A stretch of DNA of 64,000 nucleotides from Pseudoroseicyclus aestuarii (lineage in GTDB: Bacteria > Pseudomonadota > Alphaproteobacteria > Rhodobacterales > Rhodobacteraceae): NCBI RefSeq assembly GCF_003217255.1, contig NZ_QJTE01000001.1:620001-684000 (forward strand). The letters run 5' to 3'. The notes below the pieces were generated by a model. It had not been told where the DNA came from and ran no database searches. It saw only the letters and a list, made by a program, of their open reading frames with translations. Position numbers and translations under genes: made by a program. Shown here one piece after another: positions 18,411-26,768 of this stretch. Numbering within the stretch: position 1 is the first letter of the stretch; every line of letters begins with the position of its first letter.

Positions 18411-18506
18411 GTCTGTCGTGTGCCCTCGGTGGCCATCTTGTTGTGAGATGGCGCCACCTGAAGCCTCGAGGCAGAGCATACAAGGAAACAGATTATGGGC
18501 ATGACA

Positions 18507-18521
18507 GTGACGCGGCGTCAC
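18507..18521. promoter_or_regulatory. Palindrome 1, GTGACG-CGG-CGTCAC, probable operator
   Basis: A perfect 15-bp dyad (GTGACGCGGCGTCAC) upstream of the MerR gene. Its centre is 22 bases from that of the second palindrome, about two helical turns, so both would face the same side of DNA. Confidence 0.55.
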
Positions 18522-18528
18522 GGATTTT

Positions 18529-18543
18529 CTGACGAAACGTCAG
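18529..18543. promoter_or_regulatory. Palindrome 2, CTGACG-AAA-CGTCAG, probable operator
   Basis: A perfect 15-bp dyad sharing the core TGACG-N3-CGTCA with palindrome 1. It is likely bound by the MerR product (autoregulation), but it could serve another regulator. Confidence 0.55.
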
Positions 18544-18663
18544 AGCCGGATAGGGCCGATTCGAGACATTTTCTTCCGCAGCTTTCCTTACGGAAACGGC
18601 GGCGGGCGACCCGAGGGAAGGCGCGAGAATCGGCGGCGGCAGTCCGCGGCTGCCGCCGGTGAG

Positions 18664-18700
18664 CGAAAGGGGGCGCCGCCGGTCCCTTGGCGGCGCCCCC
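18664..18700 (-). terminator. Rho-independent terminator of the nucleotidase gene
   Basis: A 12-bp stem (18669-18680 with 18689-18700), loop of 8, followed on the minus strand by TTTCGC. It lies just 13 bases downstream of the stop codon of the minus-strand nucleotidase gene. Confidence 0.6.
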
Positions 18701-18712
18701 CCTGGGCCTGGC

Positions 18713-20671
18713 TTAGAGCCGGATCACGAAGCGGGCGAAGCCGTCAGGCCCCTCGCCGGCGGTGGAGATCTCGACCCCCTCGACCGCATCGACATAGGCC
18801 GCGGCCGCTGGGCCGCTGTCGAAGAGGACGGTGGTGCCGTCCATCGGCGCGAAGCCCCAGTTGCCGTCGGCCGAGGGGCTGATCGTGCCTTGGTCGACGA
18901 TGTAGCGGACGATCACGTCGCGGTTGGTGTCCGGCCCCTCGAAGATGATGGTCGAGCCATCGGCCCCGGGGAAGCTGCCGCCGCCGCTGGCGCGGTAGTT
19001 GTTGGTGGCGATCACGAACTCCTGCTCGGGATCGACGGGCGCGCCCTCGAACTGGAGGTTCACGATCCGGTTCGTGCCCTCGTTGATGACATTGCCCTCG
19101 CGGTCGAACTTCATCGGCTGGCTCAGGTCGATCTGGTAGGTGACCCCGTCGATGACATCGAAGTTGTAGCTGGGGAAGTCGGGGTTCAGCAGGACCTGAT
19201 CCTCTTCGCCCGGGGTGATCTGGTTGAACATCCCGGCAGAGCGTTCGAGCCAGTCCTTGAGCTGGGCGCCGGTCACCTTCACCGCCCGCACCGTGTTGGG
19301 ATAGAGGTAGAGATCCGCCACGTTGCGGATCGCCACGTCGCCCACCGGCACGTCGGTGTAATACTCCGGCCCGCCGCGGCCGCCGGCCTTGAAGGGGGCC
19401 GCCGCCGAGAGGAGGGGCAGGTCGGCATACTGCGTGTCGCGCAGCATCTGCTCGATGTACCAGGTCTGCGCGTTCGAGACGATCTGCACCGAGGGATCGT
19501 CCGCGACCAAGGCGAAGTAGCTGTAAAGCGGCGCATCGGTCTTGCCGACGGCGCGGCGGACGTAGTCCAGCGTCGCCTCGTGCTCGGCCGCGATGCTCTC
19601 CAGCACGGCCTCGTCGCTCTCGACCGTGGCCGAGACATCGCCTTCCTCGTCGCGCAGGTAGATCGGGCGCGCCTCGACCTCGCTGCCGACGACACGCCAG
19701 CCCTCGCCCTCGCGCTCAAGCATCAGGTCGATCAGGCCCATGTGGCTGCCCCAGAAGCCGGCCATGACGCCGGGCTTGCCCTGGATGGTGCCGGCGGTCG
19801 CATCGAGGCCGTCCCAGCCTTCGTAGTCGGGGCCGGGGAAGACGAGATGGCTGTGGCCGGTCAGGATCACGTCGATCCCCTCGAGCCCCGCCAGCGGCAC
19901 GGCGGCATTCTCCATCATCGGCTCGTGCTCGGCAGCGCCGATGCCCGAGTGGCAGAGCGCCACGACAAGATCGACGCCCTCGCCGCGCAGCACCGGCACC
20001 CAGGCCTCTGCCGCCTCGAGGATGTCGCGCGCCTCGACACGCCCCTCGAGGTGCTTGGCGTCCCACTGCATGATCTGCGGCGGCACGAAGCCGATCACGC
20101 CGATGCGGATCGGATGCGTCTCGCCGGCGCCATCGGTGATCTCGCGCTCGACGATGGTATAGGGCGGCACCAGCGTCTCGTCCTGATCCGGCGTGGCGCC
20201 GGTGCGGGTCGCGACGTTGGCGCAGACGATCGGGAAGTTCGCCCCGGCGATGGCATGCTGCAGGAACTCCAGCCCGTAGTTGAACTCGTGGTTCCCCAGC
20301 GTGCCGGCCTCGATCCCCACGGTGTTCATCGCGGTGACCACGGGGTGCATCTGGCCCTCTTCCATGCCGCGCTCGTAGGCGATGTAATCGCCCAGCGGGT
20401 TGCCCTGCAGGAAATCGCCGTTGTCGAAGAGCAGCGCGTTGGTGGCCTCGCTGCGCACGTCCTCGATCAGCGCGGCGGTCCGCGCCATCCCGTGGGTATC
20501 GACCGCCCGGTCAGCGTAATAGTCGTAGGGATAGACGTGGACGTGGATGTCCGTCGTTTCCATGATCCGCAGGTGGGCCTGCCCGGCCTGCGCCTTCACG
20601 GAGAAGGGGTGCAGGGCGAACATGGCCGTTCCCCCGGCCAGAAAGCCTCTGCGGTTGATGATCAGCGCCAT
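18713..20671 (-). CDS. cpdB: Periplasmic 2',3'-cyclic-nucleotide 2'-phosphodiesterase / 3'-nucleotidase
   Basis: CpdB-type enzyme that hydrolyses 2',3'-cyclic nucleotides and 3'-nucleotides in the periplasm to scavenge phosphate and nucleosides. The 652-residue precursor starts with a Tat signal (NRRGFLAGG). The metallophosphoesterase domain shows DIHVHV, DNGDFLQG, GNHEFNYG, LCHSG and GHSHL metal motifs, followed by the 5'-nucleotidase C-terminal domain (NNYRASGGGSFPG). The ATG at 20671 was chosen because it places the twin arginine at residues 7-8. It is monocistronic, ending in a hairpin, and divergent from the aldo/keto reductase. Confidence 0.9.
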   Translation of the reverse strand: MALIINRRGFLAGGTAMFALHPFSVKAQAGQAHLRIMETTDIHVHVYPYDYYADRAVDTHGMARTAALIEDVRSEATNALLFDNGDFLQGNPLGDYIAYERGMEEGQMHPVVTAMNTVGIEAGTLGNHEFNYGLEFLQHAIAGANFPIVCANVATRTGATPDQDETLVPPYTIVEREITDGAGETHPIRIGVIGFVPPQIMQWDAKHLEGRVEARDILEAAEAWVPVLRGEGVDLVVALCHSGIGAAEHEPMMENAAVPLAGLEGIDVILTGHSHLVFPGPDYEGWDGLDATAGTIQGKPGVMAGFWGSHMGLIDLMLEREGEGWRVVGSEVEARPIYLRDEEGDVSATVESDEAVLESIAAEHEATLDYVRRAVGKTDAPLYSYFALVADDPSVQIVSNAQTWYIEQMLRDTQYADLPLLSAAAPFKAGGRGGPEYYTDVPVGDVAIRNVADLYLYPNTVRAVKVTGAQLKDWLERSAGMFNQITPGEEDQVLLNPDFPSYNFDVIDGVTYQIDLSQPMKFDREGNVINEGTNRIVNLQFEGAPVDPEQEFVIATNNYRASGGGSFPGADGSTIIFEGPDTNRDVIVRYIVDQGTISPSADGNWGFAPMDGTTVLFDSGPAAAAYVDAVEGVEISTAGEGPDGFARFVIRL

Positions 20672-20871
20672 GATGGGTCCCCGGTTTGCCTGATGTCCGG
20701 CGTAGGTTAGGCGCCTTTCGTCACAGCGCAATGACCCAAGGCCTTGGGGACGCGGGTGCCGGCGCGGCAGCGCCGCGAAACTGGGCATTGCTCGACGTCC
20801 GCTGCGGCCTAGATCGGTCCTGCGGGCGGGCCGCCATGCTGCGGTCGCCCCGATTTCCGAAAGGACACGAC

Positions 20872-21882
20872 ATGCGATACAGAACCCTGGGCCGCTCCGG
20901 CCTCAAGGTCTCCGAGCTTTGCCTCGGCACGATGACATTCCACGGGCAGGGCGAGATGTGGAGCCAGATCGGCAAGCTCGACCAGTCCGGCGCCAACGAG
21001 ATGGTCAAGACGGCCTTCGACGCCGGCATCAACTTCTTCGACACCGCCGACGTCTATTCCGAGGGCCGCTCCGAGGAGATGCTGGGCCAGGCCCTGCGCG
21101 ACACCGGCCTGCCGCGTAATGAGGTGGTCGTCGCCAGCAAGGGCTTCGGCCCGGTGCACGACGGCCCGAACGGGCGCGGTGCCAGCCGCGGGCATATCAT
21201 CGACGCCTGCAAGGCCTCGCTCAAGCGGCTCGGCACCGATCACATCGACCTCTACCAGCTGCACGGCTTCGACGCCGAGACGCCGATGGACGAGCAGATG
21301 GAGGCGCTCGACATCCTCGTGAAGCACGGCCACGTGCGCTACGCCGGCGTGTCGAACTGGACCGGCTGGCAGATCGCCAAGGCGCAGGGCCTCGCCGAGC
21401 GGCGCGGCACCGCGCCCCTGCGCTCGGTGCAGTCCTACTACACGCTGGCCGGGCGCGATCTCGAACGCGAGGTGATCCCGGCGATCCGCTCCGAGGGGCT
21501 GGGCCTGCTGGTCTGGAGCCCGCTTGCGGGCGGCTATCTCGCCGGCAAGTACACCGATCAGGACGGCTCCGAGGGGCGGCGCGCGAATTTCGACTTCCCG
21601 CCGCTGGACAAGGACCGCGCCGACGGCGTTGTGCGCCGCCTGCGCGAGATGGCCGAGGGCAAGGGTGCCAGCGTGGCGCAGCTGGCGCTGGCCTGGCTGC
21701 TGCACCAGCAGGCGGTAACCAGCGTTATCGTCGGCGCCACGCGCCTCGAGCAGCTGACCGACAACATCGGCGCCACCGACATCGCCTTCACCGACGAAGA
21801 ACTCTCGGTGCTGGACGAGGCGAGCAAGCTGCCCCCCGAATACCCCGGCTGGATGCTGGAGCGTCAGGGCGGCAACGCCTGA
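20872..21882 (+). CDS. Aldo/keto reductase
   Basis: NADPH-dependent oxidoreductase with a TIM-barrel fold. The 336-residue protein shows the family tetrad: Asp and Tyr in FFDTADVYSEGRSEEMLG, Lys in VVVASKGFG and His in IDLYQLHGFD, with the C-terminal cofactor block VIVGATRLEQLTDN. The start at 20872 follows AAGGA by 6 bases; the frame is open upstream, but that sequence is not AKR-like. The substrate is unknown. It is a single-gene unit with its own terminator. Confidence 0.93.
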   Translation: MRYRTLGRSGLKVSELCLGTMTFHGQGEMWSQIGKLDQSGANEMVKTAFDAGINFFDTADVYSEGRSEEMLGQALRDTGLPRNEVVVASKGFGPVHDGPNGRGASRGHIIDACKASLKRLGTDHIDLYQLHGFDAETPMDEQMEALDILVKHGHVRYAGVSNWTGWQIAKAQGLAERRGTAPLRSVQSYYTLAGRDLEREVIPAIRSEGLGLLVWSPLAGGYLAGKYTDQDGSEGRRANFDFPPLDKDRADGVVRRLREMAEGKGASVAQLALAWLLHQQAVTSVIVGATRLEQLTDNIGATDIAFTDEELSVLDEASKLPPEYPGWMLERQGGNA

Positions 21883-21899
21883 GCCCCTGAAACAGCAAA

Positions 21900-21923
21900 G
21901 GGGCGCCAGACCCGGCGCCCCTT
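21900..21923 (+). terminator. Terminator of the aldo/keto reductase gene
   Basis: Stem GGGGCGCC (21900-21907) with GGCGCCCC (21914-21921), 6-base loop, followed by TTGTCTTCTCTTT. It runs directly into repeat copy D. Confidence 0.7.
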
Positions 21924-21924
21924 G

Positions 21925-21981
21925 TCTTCTCTTTCCAAATATCCCGGGGGGCGAGCCGCAGGCGAGCGGGGGCTGGCCCCC
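21925..21981 (+). repeat. Intergenic repeat copy D with an internal insertion
   Basis: TCTTCTCTTTCCAAATATCC then CGGGGG and the GGGGGCTGGCCCCC hairpin, as in copy A. It differs by about 17 extra bases (GCGAGCCGCAGGCGAGC) before the hairpin. It lies between two convergent genes. Confidence 0.7.
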
Positions 21982-21995
21982 ATACTGCGCTGGGT

Positions 21996-22454
21996 TCAGC
22001 CCGAAAGACCGTCCTCCAGCGGGCGCCCGTCCAGCCGCTTGGCAAAGAAATGATGCGTCTCGCCCTTGGGGTAGTCGGGGATTCGGCCGAACTCGGTATA
22101 GCCCTGCTTGGCGTAGAAGCCGGGCGCTTGGAACGACAGCGTATCGAGCCAGACGCCGATCTTGCCCCCCTCGCGGGCCAGGCGCTCGATCTCCTCGATC
22201 AGCTGCGAGCCGACCTTCTGGCCGCGCGCGTCTTCCGTGGTGGCCAGAAGGCTCACGAAGACCCAGTCGACCATGAAGCGCGCGTGCAGACCGCCGAGAT
22301 AGGTCTCGCCATCCCAGGCCTCCAGCACCGCCTCTTCGTAGCGGAAATTCTGCCCCGCCGCCTCGGCATGACTGGTGAGCGAGCCGAGGATCCGGGCCAC
22401 CGCCTCGTGCGGCTCGGTCTTGGGGAGGGGAATGGTGCGAATCTCGACGGTCAT
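21996..22454 (-). CDS. GNAT-family N-acetyltransferase
   Basis: A 152-residue acetyltransferase. The acetyl-CoA binding block is TEDARGQKVGSQLIEEIERLAREGG (R/Q-x-x-G-x-G/S), followed by the beta-strand VWLDTLSFQAPGFYAKQGYTEFGRIPDYPKG, where FYAKQGY is the usual GNAT motif B. The substrate is not evident. The ATG at 22454 gives a normal-sized domain; a much longer frame upstream is unsupported. It converges with the aldo/keto reductase and lies downstream of the rplI terminator. Confidence 0.85.
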   Translation of the reverse strand: MTVEIRTIPLPKTEPHEAVARILGSLTSHAEAAGQNFRYEEAVLEAWDGETYLGGLHARFMVDWVFVSLLATTEDARGQKVGSQLIEEIERLAREGGKIGVWLDTLSFQAPGFYAKQGYTEFGRIPDYPKGETHHFFAKRLDGRPLEDGLSG

Positions 22455-22507
22455 GTCTTTGGGTCCGTGTCTTTCGCCGGCGCGGGCCTGCCGCGCGGGC
22501 GCCTGAA

Positions 22508-22540
22508 ATGAAAAGGGCCGGCCCGTCGCCGGGCCGGCCC
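22508..22540 (-). terminator. Terminator of the rpsF-rpsR-rplI operon
   Basis: An 11-bp perfect stem (22515-22525 with 22530-22540), loop TCGC, followed on the minus strand by TTTTCATTTC. It is 36 bases after the rplI stop. Confidence 0.8.
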
Positions 22541-22575
22541 ATGCTCGCGTCGGCCTGAGGGTCAGGCCGCGGCGA

Positions 22576-23202
22576 TCAGGACTGCTCGTCCTGGGTGTCG
22601 GCATCGTCCTGCTGCTCGCGCGGACGATCGTCGTCATCGTCGTCGCGACCGGCGGCACCGATCTCGTCGAACAGGCCCTGAATCTCGAACTCGGCAGCGG
22701 CTTCCTCTTCGGCGGCCAGCTCCTGGATCGATTTGCCCGAAGCCTGAAGCTCGGCTTCCTCGGGGCTGCGCGCCACGTTCAGCTCGACCGTGGCCTCGAC
22801 CTCGGGGTGCAGAACGATGGTGACGCGGTGCAGGCCGAGTTCCTTGATCGGCGACAGCTGGACCTGCTTGCGGTCGACGCTGAAGCCCTCGGCAGTGATC
22901 ACGTCCGCGGCGTCGCGGGTGGTGACCGAGCCGTAGAGCGCGCCGCTGTCGGAGGCGGAGCGGATCACGATGAACTGCTGCCCGTCGAGCTTCTCGCCGA
23001 AGGCCTCGGCCTCTTTCTTGGTCTCGAGGTTGCGGGCCTCGAGCTGGGCCTTCTGCTCTTCGAAGCGGGCCTTGTTGGCCTCGTTCGCGCGCATCGCCTT
23101 GCCTTGCGGCAGGAGGAAGTTGCGGGCGAAGCCCTCTTTGACTTTCACGATCTCGCCCATCTGGCCGAGCTTCGCGACGCGTTCCAGTAGAATGACGTCC
23201 AT
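22576..23202 (-). CDS. rplI: Large-subunit ribosomal protein bL9 with extended acidic tail
   Basis: Ribosomal protein L9, which binds 23S rRNA domain V and reaches to the neighbouring ribosome. The N-terminal domain starts [32 protein letters not shown], canonical; a long connecting helix ([19 protein letters not shown]) and the C-terminal domain follow. At 208 residues it is about 60 longer than E. coli L9 (149); the surplus is an acidic, Gln/Asp-rich tail with six consecutive Asp residues, common in this bacterial group. It is the last gene of the rpsF-rpsR-rplI operon and is followed by a strong terminator. Confidence 0.95.
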   Translation of the reverse strand: MDVILLERVAKLGQMGEIVKVKEGFARNFLLPQGKAMRANEANKARFEEQKAQLEARNLETKKEAEAFGEKLDGQQFIVIRSASDSGALYGSVTTRDAADVITAEGFSVDRKQVQLSPIKELGLHRVTIVLHPEVEATVELNVARSPEEAELQASGKSIQELAAEEEAAAEFEIQGLFDEIGAAGRDDDDDDRPREQQDDADTQDEQS

Positions 23203-23212
23203 GACGGCCCCC

Positions 23213-23440
23213 TTACTTCACGGCGTAGGGCAGAAGGGCCAGGAACCGGGCGCGCTTGATCGCACGGGCGAGCTTGCGCTGGTTCTTGGCGCCGACGGCG
23301 GTGATACGGCTGGGCACGATCTTGCCGCGCTCGGACACGTAGCGCTGCAGCGTACGGGTGTCCTTGTAGTCGATCTTCGGGGCGTTCTCGCCCTCGAAGG
23401 GATCGGTCTTGCGGCGACGGAAAAACGGTCTGGTGGCCAT
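23213..23440 (-). CDS. rpsR: Small-subunit ribosomal protein bS18
   Basis: Ribosomal protein S18, 75 residues, with the family core CPFEG-like region replaced by [53 protein letters not shown], nearly identical to S18 across alphaproteobacteria. It binds 16S rRNA together with S6. Its stop is 10 bases before the rplI start, and rpsF lies 18 bases upstream. Confidence 0.97.
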   Translation of the reverse strand: MATRPFFRRRKTDPFEGENAPKIDYKDTRTLQRYVSERGKIVPSRITAVGAKNQRKLARAIKRARFLALLPYAVK

Positions 23441-23458
23441 GGCTGTGATCTCCCTTGC

Positions 23459-23812
23459 TTACCGGCGCTCGCGGCGGCTGTCGCGCTCGTCGCGCTTCTG
23501 CATCTGGATGGACGGGCCTTCCTCGTGCGCGTCGACCTTGATCGTCAGCACGCGCATGACGTCGTCGTGCAGGCGCATCAGGCGCTCCATCTCCTGCACG
23601 GCCGGCGCGGGGGCGTCGGTGCGCAGGTAGGCATAGTGCCCCTTGCGGTTCTTGTTGATCTTGTAGGCCATCGTCTTGACGCCCCAGTACTCGTTCTCGA
23701 GCACCTTGCCGCCATTGTCGGCGAGGACGGTGGAGAAGTGCTCGACGAGCCCTTCTGCCTGCGAGCCGGACAGATCCTGGCGCGCGATGAAGACATGCTC
23801 GTACAGCGGCAT
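23459..23812 (-). CDS. rpsF: Small-subunit ribosomal protein bS6
   Basis: Ribosomal protein S6, 117 residues. It begins MPLYEHVFIARQDLSGSQAEGL, contains WGVKTMAYKINKNRKGHYAYLRTDAP and ends in a charged Arg/Asp tail. GGAGTGAGC directly precedes the ATG at 23812, so the longer open frame upstream is not used. First gene of the operon with rpsR and rplI; a probable sigma-70 promoter lies at 23919-23946. Confidence 0.96.
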   Translation of the reverse strand: MPLYEHVFIARQDLSGSQAEGLVEHFSTVLADNGGKVLENEYWGVKTMAYKINKNRKGHYAYLRTDAPAPAVQEMERLMRLHDDVMRVLTIKVDAHEEGPSIQMQKRDERDSRRERR

Positions 23813-23918
23813 GCTCACTCCAATCATAATCTGGCGCATTTCAAAGGACGGGGGGTGAGCCTTCCGCACCCCGTCCACGAGAGGCTGCGCATCAAGCGGT
23901 CACGCGGAAGGATGGCGC

Positions 23919-23946
23919 CTTATACGGATCGCGCGCCGGGATGCAA
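23919..23946 (-). promoter_or_regulatory. Probable sigma-70 promoter for rpsF operon
   Basis: On the minus strand, TTGCAT (-35), 16-base spacer and TATAAG (-10), about 107 bases upstream of the rpsF start. It matches a housekeeping promoter reasonably well for a GC-rich genome. Confidence 0.5.
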
Positions 23947-24085
23947 GGGCGCCCGATCCCCGGCCTGCCTGAAACCAATCGCCGCAGGGGCCGGCGCGTA
24001 TAGTTTGACCATTCCTTCGTCGCATTGCTGCCCGGATCGGAGGTCAGCGTTAACCATAGTGTAACAGCAACTGATGAGGGCCACG

Positions 24086-24679
24086 ATGACTTCGTTCCCC
24101 GACGTCGGTACCCAGTTAACCGGTTTAGAGCCGCGCCTGTTCGGGCGTCTGCCCGGTGTCGATGCTGCCCCCTGGGGCTATGCCATCAAGGACCGCGCGG
24201 CGCGTCCGCTGCGGCTCAGCGCGCGCAGCCTCGCGGCCTGGGCGGTGGGCGTTGTGCTGACCGATATCGCGCTGGGGGTCTGGCTGCTCGGGCCCCTCGG
24301 CCTCGATCCCGCGCCCCTGGTGCTGAAGCTGGGCGCCTCGCTGGCTTGTGCCGCGCTGGCCTGGCAGTTCTTCGTGCTGGCCAATGCCGATGGCCCGCGC
24401 GAGTTGCAGATGGATCGCCGCAAGCGGCAGGCGCGGGTCCTGCTGCGCCGCCGCGCCGGCCGGCCCCTGGTGATCGTGACGCTGCGGCTCTCCGATCTTT
24501 GCGCCTTCACCCTGCGCCCGGTCGCGGGCTCTGGCGGCGCGCGCAGCGCCTTGATGCTGATGCCGCGCGGCGGCACGGCGGTCGAGATCCTGCGCGGCCC
24601 GACCCTCCGGCTCGAGCCGCTGCGCCTGCGGCTCGAGATGGACCGCGCGCTCTGGGCGGGGCGCCGCCCAGGCGCTTGA
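24086..24679 (+). CDS. Conserved membrane protein with two transmembrane segments
   Basis: A 197-residue protein of unknown function. Two hydrophobic segments (around residues 50-72, AWAVGVVLTDIALGVWLLGPLG, and 78-95) form a hairpin in the inner membrane; the flanking C-terminal domain is soluble, Arg-rich and beta-like (RVLLRRRAGRPLVIVTLRLSDL). The ATG at 24086 is preceded by GAGGG with a 5-base spacer; an ATG at 24074 overlaps that site and is less likely. It is divergent from rpsF and 51 bases upstream of fabD. A TTAACCAT element lies about 30 bases before the start. Confidence 0.7.
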   Translation: MTSFPDVGTQLTGLEPRLFGRLPGVDAAPWGYAIKDRAARPLRLSARSLAAWAVGVVLTDIALGVWLLGPLGLDPAPLVLKLGASLACAALAWQFFVLANADGPRELQMDRRKRQARVLLRRRAGRPLVIVTLRLSDLCAFTLRPVAGSGGARSALMLMPRGGTAVEILRGPTLRLEPLRLRLEMDRALWAGRRPGA

Positions 24680-24730
24680 GCGTTCCGGCCCGGCGCGCTA
24701 TCTGCCGCTCCCGAACGCAGGAGGGATCAG

Positions 24731-25669
24731 ATGCGCGCATTCGTGTTTCCGGGGCAGGGCTCCCAGACCATCGGCATGGGGCAGGCGCTGAGCCAGGCCT
24801 ACCCGGCCGCCAAGGCCGTCTGGGACGAGGTCGACGAGGCCCTGGGCGAGAGCCTGAGCCAGCTGGTCTTCGACGGCGATATCGAGACGCTGACTCTGAC
24901 CCGCAACGCCCAGCCGGCGCTCATGGCGACCTCGATCGCCGCGATGCGCGCGCTCGAAGCCGAGGGCGTGGATATTGAGGCCGCCAGCTACGTTGCCGGC
25001 CATTCGCTGGGCGAATACTCCGCGCTCTGCGCCGCCGGCGCGCTGACGCTGGCCGATACCGCCCGGCTGCTGCGCCTGCGCGGCGAGGCGATGCAGGCCG
25101 CCGTGCCGGTGGGCGAGGGGGCCATGGCCGCAGTGCTCGGCCTCGATCTCGCGGCAGTGCGCCAGCTCGCGGCGGATGCCGCCGAGGGCGAGGTCTGTCA
25201 GGCCGCGAATGACAACGATCCCTCGCAGGTCGTGATCTCGGGCCACAAGGGCGCGGTGGAGCGGGCCGCCGCCCTCGCCAAGGAGTGGGGCGCGAAGCGG
25301 GCGTTGATGCTGCCCGTCAGCGCGCCCTTCCACTCGGCACTGATGCAGCCCGCCGCCGAGGCGATGCGCGCCGCGCTGGCCGATATCGCCCTGAACGCGC
25401 CCGCCGTGCCGCTGATCGCGAATGTCACCGCAGCTCCGGTCACCGATCCCGACACGATCCGCGGCCTGCTGGTCGACCAGGTCACCGGCGCCGTGCGCTG
25501 GCGCGAGAGCGTCGAGGCGATGGCCACCGCCGGCGTGACGGAGTTCTGGGAGATCGGCGCCGGCAAGGCCCTGACCGGCATGATCCGCCGCATCGCCAAG
25601 GGCAGCGAGACGCGCAGCATCGGCACCCCGGACGAAGTGGCCGAGGCCGCCGCCAGCCTGAAGGCCTAG
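24731..25669 (+). CDS. fabD: Malonyl-CoA:ACP transacylase
   Basis: FabD loads malonyl groups from CoA onto acyl carrier protein for fatty acid synthesis. The 312-residue protein starts MRAFVFPGQGSQTIGMGQAL and has the nucleophile elbow GHSLGEYSAL, the conserved QPALMATSIAAM helix and PVSAPFHSALM containing the catalytic His. AGGAGG lies 7 bases before the ATG. It is followed by fabG (63 bases) and, further on, acpP, the standard fab cluster order. fabF is not seen in the window. Confidence 0.97.
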   Translation: MRAFVFPGQGSQTIGMGQALSQAYPAAKAVWDEVDEALGESLSQLVFDGDIETLTLTRNAQPALMATSIAAMRALEAEGVDIEAASYVAGHSLGEYSALCAAGALTLADTARLLRLRGEAMQAAVPVGEGAMAAVLGLDLAAVRQLAADAAEGEVCQAANDNDPSQVVISGHKGAVERAAALAKEWGAKRALMLPVSAPFHSALMQPAAEAMRAALADIALNAPAVPLIANVTAAPVTDPDTIRGLLVDQVTGAVRWRESVEAMATAGVTEFWEIGAGKALTGMIRRIAKGSETRSIGTPDEVAEAAASLKA

Positions 25670-25732
25670 GCCGCTGGCCCGCCGCGCGGCGGGCTGCTAA
25701 ACCCTGCGCCAACGCAACGAGAAGGGGACGGC

Positions 25733-26470
25733 ATGTTCGACCTGACGGGAAAATCGGCGCTCGTGACGGGGGCCTCGGGCGGCATCGGCGCCGCCATCGC
25801 GCGCAGCCTGCACGAGGCCGGCGCCACGGTCGCGCTTTCGGGCACCCGCACCGGCCCGCTCGAGGAGCTGGCCGCCAGCCTTGGCGAGCGGACCCATGTC
25901 CTGCCCTGCAACCTCTCGGATGCAGAGGCCGTGACCGCGCTGCCCAAGCAGGCGGCCGAGGCGATGGGATCGCTCGACGTGCTGATGAACAATGCCGGCA
26001 TCACCCGCGACAACCTGATGATGCGGATGAGCGACGAGGACTGGCAGACGGTTCTGGACGTGAATCTCACCGCCACCATGCGCCTGTGCAAGGGCGCCAT
26101 GCGCGGCATGATGAAGGCGCGCTGGGGCCGGATCGTCAACGTCGGCTCCATCGTCGGCGCGACGGGCAACCCGGGGCAGGCGAACTACGCCGCCTCCAAG
26201 GCCGGGCTCGTCGGCTTTTCCAAGAGCCTCGCGCATGAGGTGGCGAGCCGCGGCATCACGGTGAACTGCATCGCGCCGGGCTTCGTCGCCACGGCGATGA
26301 CCGACAAGCTGACGGACGACCAGAAGTCCGGCATCCTCGGCCAGGTGCCGATGGGCCGCATGGGCGCCCCCGAGGAGATCGCGGCCGCCGCGCTTTACCT
26401 CGCCAGCTCCGAGGCCGCCTACGTCACCGGCACCGTGCTGCACGTGAACGGCGGCATGGCGATGCTTTGA
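25733..26470 (+). CDS. fabG: 3-oxoacyl-ACP reductase
   Basis: FabG reduces 3-oxoacyl-ACP with NADPH. This classic short-chain dehydrogenase of 245 residues has the cofactor motif TGASGGIGAAIA, NNAG, the catalytic Ser in VGSIVGATGNPGQ and the YAASK active-site pair, and ends VLHVNGGMAML like other FabG proteins. GAAGGGG precedes the start. It forms a unit with fabD upstream and is followed by a strong terminator at 26501-26524. Confidence 0.97.
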   Translation: MFDLTGKSALVTGASGGIGAAIARSLHEAGATVALSGTRTGPLEELAASLGERTHVLPCNLSDAEAVTALPKQAAEAMGSLDVLMNNAGITRDNLMMRMSDEDWQTVLDVNLTATMRLCKGAMRGMMKARWGRIVNVGSIVGATGNPGQANYAASKAGLVGFSKSLAHEVASRGITVNCIAPGFVATAMTDKLTDDQKSGILGQVPMGRMGAPEEIAAAALYLASSEAAYVTGTVLHVNGGMAML

Positions 26471-26500
26471 CCCCCGGCACGCCGAGGGCAAACGGATCAA

Positions 26501-26524
26501 GGGGCGCCTCCGGGCGCCCTTTTC
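26501..26524 (+). terminator. Terminator after fabG
   Basis: Stem GGGCGCC (26502-26508) with GGCGCCC (26513-26519), loop TCCG, followed by TTTTC. It closes the fabD-fabG transcript before acpP. Confidence 0.85.
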
Positions 26525-26540
26525 AGTGCCTGCGGGGCGG

Positions 26541-26768
26541 TCAGTCCTGGCCGCCGCGGCCCCGGTCCTCGTCGGCGGGGCCGTAGGACAACCAGTCCTC
26601 GCCCTCGTCGTTTTGGCCGCTTTTGTGCAGGGCGACGGCGACCTGAGCGAGGCGCGGCAGGCCGATCCAGGCGGCCATCAGGGCGGCGGTGGTCGCGAGG
26701 GCAAGGCAAGCCCGGCCCGGGGCGGCGGCCAGAAAGGCAAGGCCGCTGTGCGAAACTGCTGAAAACAT
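26541..26768 (-). CDS. Small membrane protein, unknown function
   Basis: A 75-residue frame on the minus strand between the fabG terminator and acpP. Codon third positions are strongly G/C as in neighbouring genes, which favours a real gene. Residues about 10-36 are hydrophobic (LAFLAAAPGRACLALATTAALMAAWIGL), followed by a polar, acidic tail (GQNDEGEDWLSYGPADEDRG). No family is recognised and no clear ribosome site is visible before the ATG, so it remains a candidate. Confidence 0.5.
   Translation of the reverse strand: MFSAVSHSGLAFLAAAPGRACLALATTAALMAAWIGLPRLAQVAVALHKSGQNDEGEDWLSYGPADEDRGRGGQD

Noticed and set aside
15993-18446. An 817-codon open frame on the plus strand over the acyl-CoA dehydrogenase and MerR genes
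   Set aside because: It is antisense to two well-recognised genes; long antisense frames are common at this GC content and the product has no recognisable domain.
24050-24057. TTAACCAT, resembling a CtrA half-site, upstream of the two-TM protein gene
   Set aside because: A lone 8-bp match without the N7-spaced partner; kept as a remark only.
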